In this document: positions 1-8,286 of the stretch, one piece after another
Position numbering within the stretch: the stretch's first letter is position 1
Layout of the letters: the number at the start of each line of letters is the position of its first letter
Origin: Salipiger sp. H15
Lineage (GTDB): Bacteria; Pseudomonadota; Alphaproteobacteria; Rhodobacterales; Rhodobacteraceae
Assembly: GCF_040409955.1 (NCBI RefSeq)
Contig: NZ_CP123384.1
Coordinates: 1,398,501 to 1,462,500 of the forward strand
Length of the DNA stretch: 64,000 nucleotides
Direction: 5' to 3'
Notes under the pieces: generated by a model
What the model was told of the DNA's origin: nothing
What the model saw: only the letters and a program-made list of their open reading frames with translations
Database searches by the model: none
Translations under genes and position numbers: made by a program

Positions 1-331
1 GGATGCGCTGGTCCGCCGTGTAGCCCTTCAGCAGGTAGTCGGGGCTCGAGGTCAGGATCGGAGGGATGCCGTCGCCCGACCACGCCGTGCAGTCCTCCGC
101 GCAGAGGAAGATCGGCCCGGTCTCGGCGTAGGGTTGCAGCGCGTCGAAGGGCCGGTGCGCGAGGATCAGCATCTCGGCCCCCTCTGGTACGAAGCCGAGG
201 CAGTGCCGGCACGGGTTGCCGGCGCCCTCGGAAGGCGCCTTCTCGGGCGGGTGGCCGTAGGCGTCGGGCCCGCCGTTTCGCAGCGCGGACACCGTGTCGC
301 TCGGCAGCGGGAGGAACTTGATCTTTGCCAT
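1..331 (-). CDS. DUF1203 family protein (3' end cut by window edge)
   Basis: The reading frame starts at an ATG (329-331, minus strand) preceded by a GGAG ribosome-binding site, and runs off the left edge after 110 codons without a stop. The protein begins MAKIKFLPLPSD and carries a CRHCLGF cysteine pair near residue 42, a LILAHRPF stretch and an IFLCAEDC stretch. This combination is typical of DUF1203, a short cytosolic family of unknown biochemical role. It is divergent from the phosphoesterase at 496. Function is unknown; the family assignment rests on remembered motif similarity. Confidence 0.75.
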   Translation of the reverse strand, partial: MAKIKFLPLPSDTVSALRNGGPDAYGHPPEKAPSEGAGNPCRHCLGFVPEGAEMLILAHRPFDALQPYAETGPIFLCAEDCTAWSGDGIPPILTSSPDYLLKGYTADQRI

Positions 332-495
332 CTCGGGTCTCCTCTGGGGCATGGCTGCATGATCCCACCGGCGCAATTTCCCGCAATCCGGTTCCTGCGC
401 TTAATGGACAGGACCCCGCGCAAGGCCCGTTTTGGCGAGCGCCCTTGCCTCCCACCGCCTTGCGGTCCAAGTAGACCCTGCGGAAAGGAATTCTC

Positions 496-1215
496 ATGCT
501 CCCCATTTTTGTTCTCGGCGACATCCACGGCCAGATCGACCGCCTGCACGACGCGCTCGACTACATCGCGAATGATGAGCACGCGGGGGCGCCGGTCGTC
601 TTCCTCGGCGATTACGTCGATCGCGGCCCCGACTCCCGCGCGGTGATCGACCTGCTCATGCAGGGCCAGGCAGAGGGCAGGCCCTGGACCTGCCTGATGG
701 GCAACCACGACCGCTTCCTGCTGCGCTTCCTCGCGAACCCGCGCTACATGGATCCCAACGTCTCGCGCCCGCTGCTCTGGACCGATCCGCCGCTCGGGGG
801 CGCGCGGACGCTGGCCTCCTACGGGGTGGACGTGAGCGAGGGCAGGGCGATCGAGGACATCCATGCCGACGCGCTCGAGGCGATCCCGCAGGCGCACCGC
901 GACTGGATCGCCAACCTGCCGCGCGTGCACGAGACCGAGGAGCACATCTTCGTCCATGCCGGGCTGCGGCCGGGCGTGCTGCTGAACTACCAGAAGGAGG
1001 ATGACCTGGTGTGGATCCGCGCGCCCTTCCTCGACTGGCAGGGCGACTGGGGGCGGCTGGTGGTGCACGGGCACACGGCGCTGGACCTGCCGCAGCTCTA
1101 CCGGAACCGGCTCAACATGGATGGCGGAGCGGGCTACGGGCGCCCGCTCTACCCGGGTCTGCTACTGGGCCGCGAGGCTTTCCTGCTGGGTCCCATGGGC
1201 CGCGTCCGCCTTTAG
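496..1215 (+). CDS. Calcineurin-like metallophosphoesterase / serine-threonine protein phosphatase
   Basis: The 239-residue protein shows the complete PPP-type dinuclear metal signature: GDIHG (residues 8-12), GDYVDRG (38-44), GNHD (69-72) and a late HGHT motif. The order and spacing match bacterial PrpA/ApaH-like Ser/Thr phosphatases, which hydrolyse phosphoesters with two bound metals. The substrate cannot be read from sequence. The start ATG follows an AAAGGA site 6 nt upstream. The last 54 bp overlap the 3' end of the convergent SulP gene, so both C-termini are encoded on opposite strands of the same DNA. Confidence 0.88.
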   Translation: MLPIFVLGDIHGQIDRLHDALDYIANDEHAGAPVVFLGDYVDRGPDSRAVIDLLMQGQAEGRPWTCLMGNHDRFLLRFLANPRYMDPNVSRPLLWTDPPLGGARTLASYGVDVSEGRAIEDIHADALEAIPQAHRDWIANLPRVHETEEHIFVHAGLRPGVLLNYQKEDDLVWIRAPFLDWQGDWGRLVVHGHTALDLPQLYRNRLNMDGGAGYGRPLYPGLLLGREAFLLGPMGRVRL

Positions 1216-2919
1216 CGCGCACCAGGCCTCGTACTGCGACAGGAAGACTTTGCCCGACAGCTCGTGCAGGAAGTGCGAGCGCTTCAGCCGGTCCATGACC
1301 GGGCCTTTGACTTCGGTCAGGTGCAGGGTGATGCCCTGCTCCGACAGTCGCCGGTTGATCTCTTCCAGCGTCTCGAGCGCGCTCATGTCGACCTCGTTCA
1401 CCGCGGGGAACATCAGCACCACGTGGCGCAGGTTCTCGCATTCGGCGGCGCGGCCAAGCACGTATTCCTCGAGGAAGCGCGCGTTGACGAAGTAGAGGCT
1501 CTCGTCCACCCGCAGCGTCAGCACGCCGGGCAGGGTCTCGACCTCGTGGCGCAGCACGTTGCGGAAGTGATGCGTGCCCGGCACCAGCCCGACCTCGGCC
1601 ACATGCGGCTTCGAGGTCTTGTAGAGGTGCAGCAGGATCGACAGCAGCACCCCCGCCGAGACGCCGACCTCGACCCCCACCAGCAGGGTCAGCACGATGG
1701 TCGCGCTGACGGCGGTGAAGTCGACCTTGGAATAGGTCCAGGTCTTCCTGAGGATCGAGAAGTCGACGAGGCTCAGCACGGCGACGATGATGGTCGCGGC
1801 GAGCGTGGCCTTCGGCAGGAAGAAGAGGAGGGGGGTCAGCACCAGCGTCGCAAGCCCGATGCCGAGCGCGGTATAGGCGCCCGCCGCCGGGGTCTCGGCG
1901 CCTGCGTCGAAGTTCACCACCGAGCGCGAGAAGCCGCCGGTGACCGGGAAGCCGCCCGAGAGCGCCGAGCCGATGTTCGAGGCGCCAAGGCCGATCAGTT
2001 CCTGGTCCGGGTCGATGCGCTGGCGGCGCTTGGCGGCGAGGGTCTGCGCCACCGAGACCGATTCCACGAAGCCGATGATCGAGATGAGGATCGCCGGCAT
2101 CAGCAGCGTCTTCCACATCGTCAGGTCGAAGGACGGCGCCGAGAGCGGCGGCAGGCCCATGGGCACCTCGCCCACCACCTTCACACCCATCTCGTTCAGT
2201 CCCAGTCCCCAGGTCAGCAGGGTGGTCACGGCGACGGCGGCCACGGGCCCCGCCTTGGCGAGGATGTCGGCCATGCGCGGGCCAAGACCCATCCTGCGCA
2301 GCAGCGGCTTCAGCCCCTTGCGCACCCAGAAGAGGAAGCCGGTGGCGGCGACACCGATCGCCAGCGTGATGAGGTTGGTCTCGGGCAGGTGCGCGACCAG
2401 CGAGCCGACAAGGTCGAGCAGCGTGTTTCCGTCGGCGTTGATCCCGAAGATGTGCTTCAGCTGCGAGGCGGCGATGAGCACGCCGGAGGCGGTGATGAAG
2501 CCCGCGATCACCGGGTGGCTGAGGAAGTTGGCCAGAAAGCCGAGTCGAAGCACGCCGATCGCCACGAGGAAGACGCCCGAGATGAATGCCAGCGTGACGG
2601 CGGCGAGAGCGATCTGCGCCGGATCGCTCAGCCCGAGCTGCCCGATGGCCGCGGCGGTCATCAGCGAGACCACGGCCACGGGTCCCACGGCGAGCGCCCG
2701 GCTGGTGCCGAAGATCGCGTAGGCCACCAGCGGCAGGATCGAGGCGTAGAGCCCCATCTCGGCGGGCAGCCCCGCGAGCAGCGCATAGGCCAGCGACTGC
2801 GGGATCAGCATGATGGTCACGATCACCGCGGCGACGACATCCGAGGTGGCGGTGTCGCGGTTGTAGCTGCGGGCCCAGTCGAGGATCGGCAGGTAGCGGG
2901 TCAGGCGGGAGAGCTGCAT
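1162..2919 (-). CDS. SulP/SLC26 family anion transporter with STAS domain
   Basis: The 585-residue protein has an N-terminal transporter core of many hydrophobic segments (about residues 20-420, opening with the SLAYALLAGLP region typical of SulP) and a C-terminal cytosolic STAS domain (about 440-555). SulP proteins move sulfate, bicarbonate or dicarboxylates across the inner membrane; the substrate here is not predictable. The start ATG at 2919 has an AGGACC site upstream. It is convergent with, and overlaps by 54 bp, the metallophosphoesterase. It has no transporter partners nearby and seems monocistronic. Confidence 0.92.
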   Translation of the reverse strand: MQLSRLTRYLPILDWARSYNRDTATSDVVAAVIVTIMLIPQSLAYALLAGLPAEMGLYASILPLVAYAIFGTSRALAVGPVAVVSLMTAAAIGQLGLSDPAQIALAAVTLAFISGVFLVAIGVLRLGFLANFLSHPVIAGFITASGVLIAASQLKHIFGINADGNTLLDLVGSLVAHLPETNLITLAIGVAATGFLFWVRKGLKPLLRRMGLGPRMADILAKAGPVAAVAVTTLLTWGLGLNEMGVKVVGEVPMGLPPLSAPSFDLTMWKTLLMPAILISIIGFVESVSVAQTLAAKRRQRIDPDQELIGLGASNIGSALSGGFPVTGGFSRSVVNFDAGAETPAAGAYTALGIGLATLVLTPLLFFLPKATLAATIIVAVLSLVDFSILRKTWTYSKVDFTAVSATIVLTLLVGVEVGVSAGVLLSILLHLYKTSKPHVAEVGLVPGTHHFRNVLRHEVETLPGVLTLRVDESLYFVNARFLEEYVLGRAAECENLRHVVLMFPAVNEVDMSALETLEEINRRLSEQGITLHLTEVKGPVMDRLKRSHFLHELSGKVFLSQYEAWCALKADAAHGTQQESLAAQ

Positions 2920-2969
2920 TGGGCAAGGTCCTGAGTTGCGCGTGCCCCGGCGGGAGTCGGGGTTTGTGC

Positions 2970-2999
2970 TCTATATATTCCAAAAAGAGAATTTGTGAA
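2970..2999 (-). promoter_or_regulatory. Candidate promoter of the SulP gene
   Basis: Upstream of the SulP start lies an AT-rich island unusual for this GC-rich DNA. On the minus strand it reads TTCACA, 18 nt, then TATAGA. It sits about 50-80 nt before the start codon. The hexamers are only loose matches to a housekeeping promoter, so this is tentative. The rest of the 2920-3213 interval shows no gene I can support. Confidence 0.25.
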
Positions 3000-3155
3000 G
3001 GGCGAAACTCATGTTCCCTGCGATTCCCCAGTGGCGGAACGATGTCCGCTCAACGGGGCTGTTTCCAGAAAAATGTCTTTGAAAATGGTGGATGCCTGCG
3101 CCGCTCCTTTCGAGCCCTATCGCCCGAAAGGGGAGTTGCTCGCGAGGGCCGTGCC

Positions 3156-3191
3156 TCAAAAGAAAAACGCCGCCCCGAGGGACGGCGTTTT
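3156..3191 (-). terminator. Rho-independent terminator of rplS-rpmE
   Basis: A perfect 9-bp stem (3164-3172 with 3183-3191, AAAACGCCG/CGGCGTTTT) closes a 10-nt loop and is followed on the minus strand by a T-rich run (TTTTCTTTTG). It lies 23 bp past the rpmE stop codon. Confidence 0.85.
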
Positions 3192-3213
3192 CCGAAATCC
3201 GGAAGGGATGGGA

Positions 3214-3435
3214 TCAGAAGCCCAGGCCTTCGTATTTCTTCTTGAACTTCGACACGCGGCCGCCGGCGTCCATGAGGCGCGACGAGCCACCGGTCCATGC
3301 CGGGTGCACGGTCGGGTCGATGTCGAGGGACATCTGGTCGCCTTCCTTGCCCCAGGTGGAACGGGTCTGGTAGATGGTGCCGTCGGTCATCTTGACGTCG
3401 ATGACGTGATAATCGGGGTGAATGCCCTTTTTCAT
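3214..3435 (-). CDS. rpmE: 50S ribosomal protein L31 (cysteine-free type)
   Basis: The 73-residue protein starts [10 protein letters not shown], the hallmark N-terminus of L31, and ends with the basic [11 protein letters not shown] tail. It is a large-subunit protein at the inter-subunit bridge. None of the four zinc-binding cysteines of the C+ form is present (there is no cysteine at all), so this is the zinc-independent version. It is the last gene of the rplS-rpmE unit, 11 bp behind rplS and just before a strong terminator. Confidence 0.97.
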   Translation of the reverse strand: MKKGIHPDYHVIDVKMTDGTIYQTRSTWGKEGDQMSLDIDPTVHPAWTGGSSRLMDAGGRVSKFKKKYEGLGF

Positions 3436-3446
3436 GACATCTCTCC

Positions 3447-3830
3447 TTATGCGTCGGCGCCGGCGAGCGGCTTGTAGTTGGTCTGCTCCACGATACGGGC
3501 CGATTTGCCGCGACGCGAACGCAGGTAATAGAGCTTGGCGCGACGGACTTTACCGCGGCGCACCACCTCGATCGAATCGATGTTGGTGGAGTAGAGCGGG
3601 AAGACGCGCTCGACGCCCTCGCCGAAGGAAATCTTGCGGACGGTGAACGAGCCGGCGATGCCCTTGCCGTTCTTACGGCTGATGCAGACGCCTTCGTAGT
3701 TCTGCACGCGGGTACGCGTACCTTCGGTCACCTTGTAGCCGACGCGAATGGTGTCGCCGGGCTTGAAGTCGGGGATCTCTTTCCCCAGGGCGGCAATCTG
3801 TTCCGCCTCGAGCTGTGCGATCAGATCCAT
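3447..3830 (-). CDS. rplS: 50S ribosomal protein L19
   Basis: The chosen start ([12 protein letters not shown]) lies 8 nt or so after AAGGT and gives 127 residues, the usual length in this group. A longer in-frame extension upstream has no support. The body has the diagnostic L19 stretches [16 protein letters not shown] and [15 protein letters not shown]19 sits at the 30S-50S interface. It follows trmD, as in the classical rpsP-rimM-trmD-rplS order, but with a 357-bp gap. Confidence 0.97.
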   Translation of the reverse strand: MDLIAQLEAEQIAALGKEIPDFKPGDTIRVGYKVTEGTRTRVQNYEGVCISRKNGKGIAGSFTVRKISFGEGVERVFPLYSTNIDSIEVVRRGKVRRAKLYYLRSRRGKSARIVEQTNYKPLAGADA

Positions 3831-4187
3831 CTGACCTTCTCCTATCTGCTCACGGTTTTTTCCGTGAAGGTGTCGCGTTTTCAGAGCTCCGCGTCTTCGT
3901 TCGGGTTCGCCGTGGCGCCCGCCGGAGGTGACAACATCTTTGGCCTTCCGATCAGCCGGGCCTTTCGACCCGAGGCTGCGTCCGGACCGGTCGGGCCGCG
4001 CCGAAGAAACGCGGGAGGCGGGAACGGACGAATCCACGAGCGCCGGGAGGCGTCGAGGACTGGCGCCGTATAGGCGGGGAATGCGTCTGGATCAAGGGAA
4101 AACTGCCGATCCGGCAGGGGGCGCAGGAGGCGGACAGCCTGCCCCTCGCGCTTCCCGGATGCTTGGGCCCGTAAGGCAGGCGGGCGG
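3831..4187. other. Intergenic region between trmD and rplS
   Basis: No gene is supportable in these 357 bp; frames crossing it are extensions of rplS or trmD without start signals. A small hairpin (TCACGG, six T, CCGTGA; 3850-3867) sits about 20 nt before the rplS start and could be part of its leader. The interval is long enough to hold a separate rplS promoter, but no convincing hexamers were seen. Confidence 0.5.
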
Positions 4188-4997
4188 TCAGCCCTTGCCG
4201 GGGTCCTTGCTCTGAAGATGCGCCTGCCAGAGATCGGGACGGCGGGTGCGGGTGATCTCCTCGGACTGGGCGCGGCGCCAGCTGTCGATCGCCGCGTGGT
4301 TGCCCGAAAGCAGCACGTCGGGGATGCGGCGGCCCTGCCATTCGGCGGGGCGGGTGTATTGCGGATGCTCGAGCATCCCGTGCGAGAAGCTCTCCTCCTC
4401 GGTCGAGGAGGCGTTGCCGAGCACGCCGGGGATCAGCCGGATGGTGGCGTCGAGCAGCATCTGCGCGGCGATCTCGCCGCCGGTGAGGACGAAATCGCCG
4501 AGCGAGACCTCGAGGATCCGGTAATGGTCGATGACCCGCTGGTCGAGCCCCTCGAAGCGGCCGCAGATCAGCGTGACCCCGGGCTCCTGCGCGAGGCGCT
4601 GCGCCATCTGCTGGTCGAAGCGGCGGCCGCGCGGGCTGAGGTAGATCAGCGGCGCGCGGGCGGGCATCCGGGCGCGGGCGTGCTCGATGGCCTGTCCCAT
4701 CACGTCGGGGCGCAGCACCATGCCGGCGCCGCCGCCGGCGGGCGTGTCGTCGACGTTGCGGTGCCGGCCCTCGCCGAACTCGCGCAGCGAGACGGTGCTG
4801 AGCTGCCAGAGCCCGTCCTGCAGCGCCCGCCCGGTCAGCGAGTGGCCGAGCACGCCGGGGAAGGCGTCGGGCAGCAGGGTGATCACCTGCGCCTGGAAGG
4901 CACGGGCGAGCTCCGGTGTCTCGGTCATCAGCTCTCGGGGGGTGAGGCTGGGGCGGATGGTCTTGCGGCCTGCGGCGCGCTGCGGGGTATCGGTCAT
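4188..4997 (-). CDS. trmD: tRNA (guanine-N1)-methyltransferase TrmD
   Basis: TrmD makes m1G37 in tRNAs to prevent frameshifting, using SAM bound in a SPOUT trefoil knot. The sequence shows LSPRGRRFDQ, LICGRFEGLDQR and the knot region SLGDFVLTGGEIAAQ followed by IPGVLGN. The start MTDTPQRAAG at 4997 follows AAGGA and gives 269 residues; the first roughly 40 residues precede the conserved fold and are a lineage-type extension. An upstream in-frame ATG (5066) is less well placed. Confidence 0.96.
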   Translation of the reverse strand: MTDTPQRAAGRKTIRPSLTPRELMTETPELARAFQAQVITLLPDAFPGVLGHSLTGRALQDGLWQLSTVSLREFGEGRHRNVDDTPAGGGAGMVLRPDVMGQAIEHARARMPARAPLIYLSPRGRRFDQQMAQRLAQEPGVTLICGRFEGLDQRVIDHYRILEVSLGDFVLTGGEIAAQMLLDATIRLIPGVLGNASSTEEESFSHGMLEHPQYTRPAEWQGRRIPDVLLSGNHAAIDSWRRAQSEEITRTRRPDLWQAHLQSKDPGKG

Positions 4998-5093
4998 GGC
5001 GGGTGTCCTTGTCCCGCCCCGTCTAGCGGCGGAGCGCGCCCGGCTCAAGCCATGGCGTGGACACACGCGCGGGTCGGCTCACGGCGCGGGGAC

Positions 5094-5672
5094 TCAGGCG
5101 CTGCGGGCAAGCGGCAGCGCGGCGGCATGGTCGGCGGCGATCTGCGTCACGCGGTCGTGCAGGGTCAGCACCATGTCCGGCAGACGGAAGCAGCGCGCCA
5201 GCCCGCCCGCCCGCTCGGGCGTCGCCCGCAGCAGGGTGACCAGCAGCCAGAACTCGGCGAGGTCGCGCGCCGAGAGGTCATCGGCATCGCGGGCCCCCTG
5301 GAAGGAGAGGCTGCGTTCGAGGATGCGGCGGATGGCGTAGTCCGGGCTTTCGGGCAGGCCGTCCCGCGGCGCCGGGCTCACCAGCAGCCGCGCGAGCTCG
5401 GTGCGCATCTGCCGGTGCGGTGGCAGCGGCAGCGGCGGCTGGCGCAGGGCGCGGCGGGTCAGGAAGACCGGGCGCGAGGCGCGGTGCCGCCGCAGCGTCG
5501 CGCGCGTGGCAAGCAGCGCCAGCAGGCCGAGCAGCCAGAGCGCGGCGAGCAGGAACGGCCCGTCGGGGCCGAGCAGCGGAGCGCCGACGGCAAGGCAGAG
5601 GATCGCGGCGAGAGACAGGAGGAGGAGAGGCGCATACTGCGCCCGGAGGCAAACTCGCAAAACCGAAAACAC
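5094..5672 (-). CDS. Small membrane protein of unknown function
   Basis: The 192-residue product begins with a GTG codon (GAGGT site upstream). Two hydrophobic segments lie close together near the N-terminus (about residues 13-33 and 38-56), followed by a basic linker and a soluble C-terminal part of about 120 residues rich in Leu, Arg and Ala. I do not recognise a family. It lies between rimM and trmD on the same strand, where no gene is found in the classical operon, so it is an insertion in the ribosome-maturation cluster of this lineage. Confidence 0.6.
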   Translation of the reverse strand: MFSVLRVCLRAQYAPLLLLSLAAILCLAVGAPLLGPDGPFLLAALWLLGLLALLATRATLRRHRASRPVFLTRRALRQPPLPLPPHRQMRTELARLLVSPAPRDGLPESPDYAIRRILERSLSFQGARDADDLSARDLAEFWLLVTLLRATPERAGGLARCFRLPDMVLTLHDRVTQIAADHAAALPLARSA

Positions 5673-5847
5673 TGAACCGACCTCGGGTCAAAAGACTGGT
5701 TCGACACTAGCACGGCCCGGCCGGAGCTGGGAGAAAATCAGGAAATCCCGCAAGTTTGTTGCCCGGCTTCGGGCAATCCTGCGCATCGCGCGATCTCGTT
5801 TCCGGGGCGCGCGAAGTCTCGGCCTGTGGTTGTGCCGCGGGGCGGCG

Positions 5848-6354
5848 TCAGTCCAGCAGCCCCTCGGGCGGATCGGCGATGATCCTTCCCGACGCGAGGT
5901 CCACGGTGGGGACCACGGCGCGGGTGAAGGGCAGAAGGACGGTGCCCGAGGTGCCGGGCACGATCAGCTCGAGCAGGTCCGAGGCGCCGTGGTTGAGCAC
6001 CGCCTTGACCTTGCCGATCTCGGCGCCGCCGGTGTCGAGCACCGTGAGCCCGATCAGGTCGGTGTAGTAATACTCGTCGTCGGGCAGGTCGGGCAGCCGG
6101 TCGCGCGGCGCGAAGAGCTGCAGCCCCTTCAGCGCGTCGGCCTCTTCCTTGGTGCGCACGCCCGAGAGCCGCGCGGCGAAGCCACCCTTGAGCGGCCGGG
6201 TGATCTGCAGCTCGAAGCTGCGGCTGCCGTCCTCGGAGGTGAGCGGGGCGTAGTCGGCGATGGCCTCGGGCTCCGCCGTGTAGCTCTTGAGCCGCACCTC
6301 GCCATGCACGCCGAAGGCGCCGCCCAGCACGCCGACACAGATCATCTCGTCCAC
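5848..6354 (-). CDS. rimM: 16S rRNA processing protein RimM
   Basis: RimM assists 30S maturation by binding S19. The N-terminal beta-barrel motif [20 protein letters not shown] and the PRC-barrel half with [13 protein letters not shown] and the terminal LPFT...VVPTVDL stretch identify it. I chose the GTG at 6354 because GGGAG lies 10 nt upstream and it gives 168 residues, the normal length; an ATG at 6345 and a longer ATG at 6390 are alternatives. It belongs to the rpsP-rimM-trmD-rplS grouping, separated here from rpsP by a porin-like gene and a terminator. Confidence 0.95.
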   Translation of the reverse strand: MDEMICVGVLGGAFGVHGEVRLKSYTAEPEAIADYAPLTSEDGSRSFELQITRPLKGGFAARLSGVRTKEEADALKGLQLFAPRDRLPDLPDDEYYYTDLIGLTVLDTGGAEIGKVKAVLNHGASDLLELIVPGTSGTVLLPFTRAVVPTVDLASGRIIADPPEGLLD

Positions 6355-6469
6355 TTCGATGCGTCTCCCATCACTGCACAGGCCCGGCACGCGGGCGCGA
6401 CAGCTGCGCGCGGACCCGGTGAGCGCCGGGATAGCGCGACCGGGCCGGGTATTGCAATCGCCGAGAGGC

Positions 6470-7312
6470 TCAGAAGCGCAGGTTGAAGACCCGGGTCACG
6501 CCGATGCGGAAGCGCCACTGGTCGTTGTCGCCGGTGTCGACGATCGGGCTGTCGGCGGCGTCGCCCTGCAGGTTGTCCCAGTTGAGCGCGCTCTCGACGC
6601 CCCAGACATCGTTGATCCGGTAGCGCGCGCCGAGCTCGATGCCGGCGCTGATCAGCCCGCCCTCGGGGTTGTAGGCGGGCAGGTCCGGCGTCGCCTCGTC
6701 CGGCCCGACGCCGGAATAGGTGTCGATGAACTCGTCGTTGGCCCAGATGAAGCGCGGGCCGACGGTCAGGCGCCAGCGGTCGTCGGGGCGGGCGACGTAG
6801 TCGATGCCGACCGAGCCGACGTAGCCCTCGTGCCCGCCGAAGCCGCGGCGGATGTCGGCGAAGGCCTCGTAGCCCGGGCCGATGTAGCCGAGGCCGAAGC
6901 CGATCTCGTAGCTCGGGTCGATGTCGTGCAGGCTCTCGAGGTCGGGATCCTTGCTGGCGTCGCGCTCGCCGAGGTAGCGGAACGAGCCGCGGAAGTCCCA
7001 GCCGTAATTCTCTGCCCAGGGATCGGTCTCGCCGAACTCGGGCAGGCCGCGCATCCGCAGGTGGCGGAAGCGGAAGCCGATGTCGGGGCCGACGTCATAC
7101 TCGTCCGAGCCGAAGAACTTCGGCTGGGTGGCGACGCCGCCGCGCAGGGCGAAGGTGAGGATGTTGCCGGGCGACTGGGTCGAGGTGACCGGCTGCGCCG
7201 CGGTCGCGCCGTCGCTCATCGTCTCGGGCGTGGCGAACTCCTGCGCGAGGGCGGGCCCCGCGAGAAGCGCGGCCGCAAGCGGCAGGTGGGCAAGGCGGCG
7301 GAGCAGCGGCAT
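6470..7312 (-). CDS. MipA/OmpV family outer-membrane protein
   Basis: A clear Sec signal peptide ([11 protein letters not shown]...ALA, cleavage near residue 23) is followed by a beta-barrel-like sequence with alternating aromatic and charged strands ([20 protein letters not shown], the MipA hallmark near residue 57) and a C-terminal phenylalanine, as outer-membrane barrels require. MipA was named as a scaffold between MltA and PBP1B; OmpV relatives are porin-like. The ribosome-binding site is weak. It sits between rpsP and rimM without functional connection to them. Confidence 0.88.
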   Translation of the reverse strand: MPLLRRLAHLPLAAALLAGPALAQEFATPETMSDGATAAQPVTSTQSPGNILTFALRGGVATQPKFFGSDEYDVGPDIGFRFRHLRMRGLPEFGETDPWAENYGWDFRGSFRYLGERDASKDPDLESLHDIDPSYEIGFGLGYIGPGYEAFADIRRGFGGHEGYVGSVGIDYVARPDDRWRLTVGPRFIWANDEFIDTYSGVGPDEATPDLPAYNPEGGLISAGIELGARYRINDVWGVESALNWDNLQGDAADSPIVDTGDNDQWRFRIGVTRVFNLRF

Positions 7313-7387
7313 GGCAGAAATCCCGGTGTTCGCAAGGCAGTACCGGGGTCATGGTAGGCCGTCGGCGCAAGTTATCCAAGCGTCAAC

Positions 7388-7421
7388 CAAAAAGGGTGCG
7401 CAGGATCTCTCCTGCGCACCC
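7388..7421 (-). terminator. Strong terminator downstream of rpsP
   Basis: A perfect 12-bp stem (7394-7405 with 7410-7421) with the tetraloop TCTC is followed on the minus strand by a TTTTTGG run. It separates rpsP from the MipA gene, so the downstream rimM-trmD part must have its own promoter or rely on read-through. Confidence 0.88.
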
Positions 7422-7449
7422 CTGATTGTGGCAATGATGCCGCGGAGAA

Positions 7450-7833
7450 TTACTCTGCGGAGCCCTCTGCCGGTGCTGCTGCGGCCTCTGCGGCGGCTGC
7501 GGCTTTTGCTGCCTTGGCTTCGGCGCGCTCGGTGGCTGCCTTGCCCGGGACGGCTTTCTTGGGGTTGTTGCGCTCTTTCTTCGCGACAACGCCGGCGGCT
7601 TCCAGGAAGCGTGCGACGCGGTCGGTCGGCTGGGCGCCCTGCGACATCCAGTACTGGGCGCGCTCGACGTCCATGATCACGCGGCGCTCGTCGTCCTTGG
7701 CGAGCAGCGGGTTGTAGGTGCCCAGCTTCTCGATGAAGCGGCCGTCACGCGGCATGCGCGAGTCGGATGCGACGATTGCGTAGTGGGGGCGCTTCTTCGA
7801 GCCACCGCGGGCGAGACGGATTTTCATGGCCAT
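7450..7833 (-). CDS. rpsP: 30S ribosomal protein S16
   Basis: [21 protein letters not shown] is the canonical S16 N-terminus, preceded by a perfect AAGGAG site 8 nt from the ATG. S16 is an early assembly protein of the small subunit. The conserved core spans about residues 1-85; the remaining 40 residues form a charged, alanine-rich tail ([17 protein letters not shown] region), which makes the 127-residue protein much longer than the usual 80. It follows chorismate mutase with a 46-bp gap. Confidence 0.97.
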   Translation of the reverse strand: MAMKIRLARGGSKKRPHYAIVASDSRMPRDGRFIEKLGTYNPLLAKDDERRVIMDVERAQYWMSQGAQPTDRVARFLEAAGVVAKKERNNPKKAVPGKAATERAEAKAAKAAAAAEAAAAPAEGSAE

Positions 7834-7879
7834 TGGGGTATCTCCTTAAAAATGGCGGTTTTTGACGGGCAAAGCCCTG

Positions 7880-8176
7880 TCAGGATTGGTGTTTTTCGTG
7901 GTGCTTGATGACTTCCTGAATGATGAAGTTCAGGAATTTCTCGGCGAAGGCCGGATCGAGATCCGCTTTCTCCGCCAGGTCCTTGAGCCGCGCGATCTGC
8001 TGCTCTTCACGCGCGGGGTCGGAGGGGGGCAGGTCGTGGGTGGCCTTGAGCACCCCCACGGACTGCGTGTGCTTGAACCGCTCGGCGAGGGTGAACACGA
8101 GGATCGCGTCCAGCCGGTCGATGCTTTCGCGGTGTTCTTTCAGAAGGTCTGCGGCGCGGGCGGCGGGATCACTCAT
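7880..8176 (-). CDS. Chorismate mutase (AroQ type)
   Basis: The 98-residue protein (start MSDPAARA, with AAAGGAG upstream) is a single all-helical AroQ domain with the typical pattern LLKEHRESIDRLDAILVFTLAERF, then a central lysine region and REEQQIARLKDLAE. It converts chorismate to prephenate, feeding Phe and Tyr synthesis, in the cytosol. An in-frame ATG upstream (8242) would add residues that merely translate the GTGCATG repeats, and is rejected. It lies just upstream of rpsP, a position conserved in related bacteria as far as I recall. Confidence 0.9.
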   Translation of the reverse strand: MSDPAARAADLLKEHRESIDRLDAILVFTLAERFKHTQSVGVLKATHDLPPSDPAREEQQIARLKDLAEKADLDPAFAEKFLNFIIQEVIKHHEKHQS

Positions 8177-8209
8177 GCTCGGCTCCTTTGAACAAAAAAG
8201 AGGGGGCAC

Positions 8210-8242
8210 ACTCCATGCACGTCCCATGCACACCACATGCAC
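8210..8242 (-). repeat. Three tandem 11-bp units with GTGCATG core
   Basis: On the minus strand three consecutive 11-bp units read GTGCATGTGGT, GTGCATGGGAC and GTGCATGGAGT, followed by a degenerate fourth (GTGC). They sit 34-66 bp upstream of the chorismate mutase start. Identical heptamers spaced by one helical turn look like a protein-binding array for a regulator of the chorismate mutase-rpsP genes; the binding protein is unknown. Confidence 0.6.
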
Positions 8243-8286
8243 GGGAGGCGGCAGGAACCGCGCGCCGGGACTTGGAGGAGACGGCT

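Noticed and set aside
1112..2983. Long antisense or alternate-frame open reading frames over sulP
   Set aside because: They are shadows produced by high GC and codon bias; their translations are Arg/Ala/Pro-rich with no domain, while the SulP frame has full family motifs.
3834..4037. Upstream extension of rplS to a start at 4037
   Set aside because: The extra residues are absent from L19 proteins and the ATG at 3830 has a proper ribosome-binding site.
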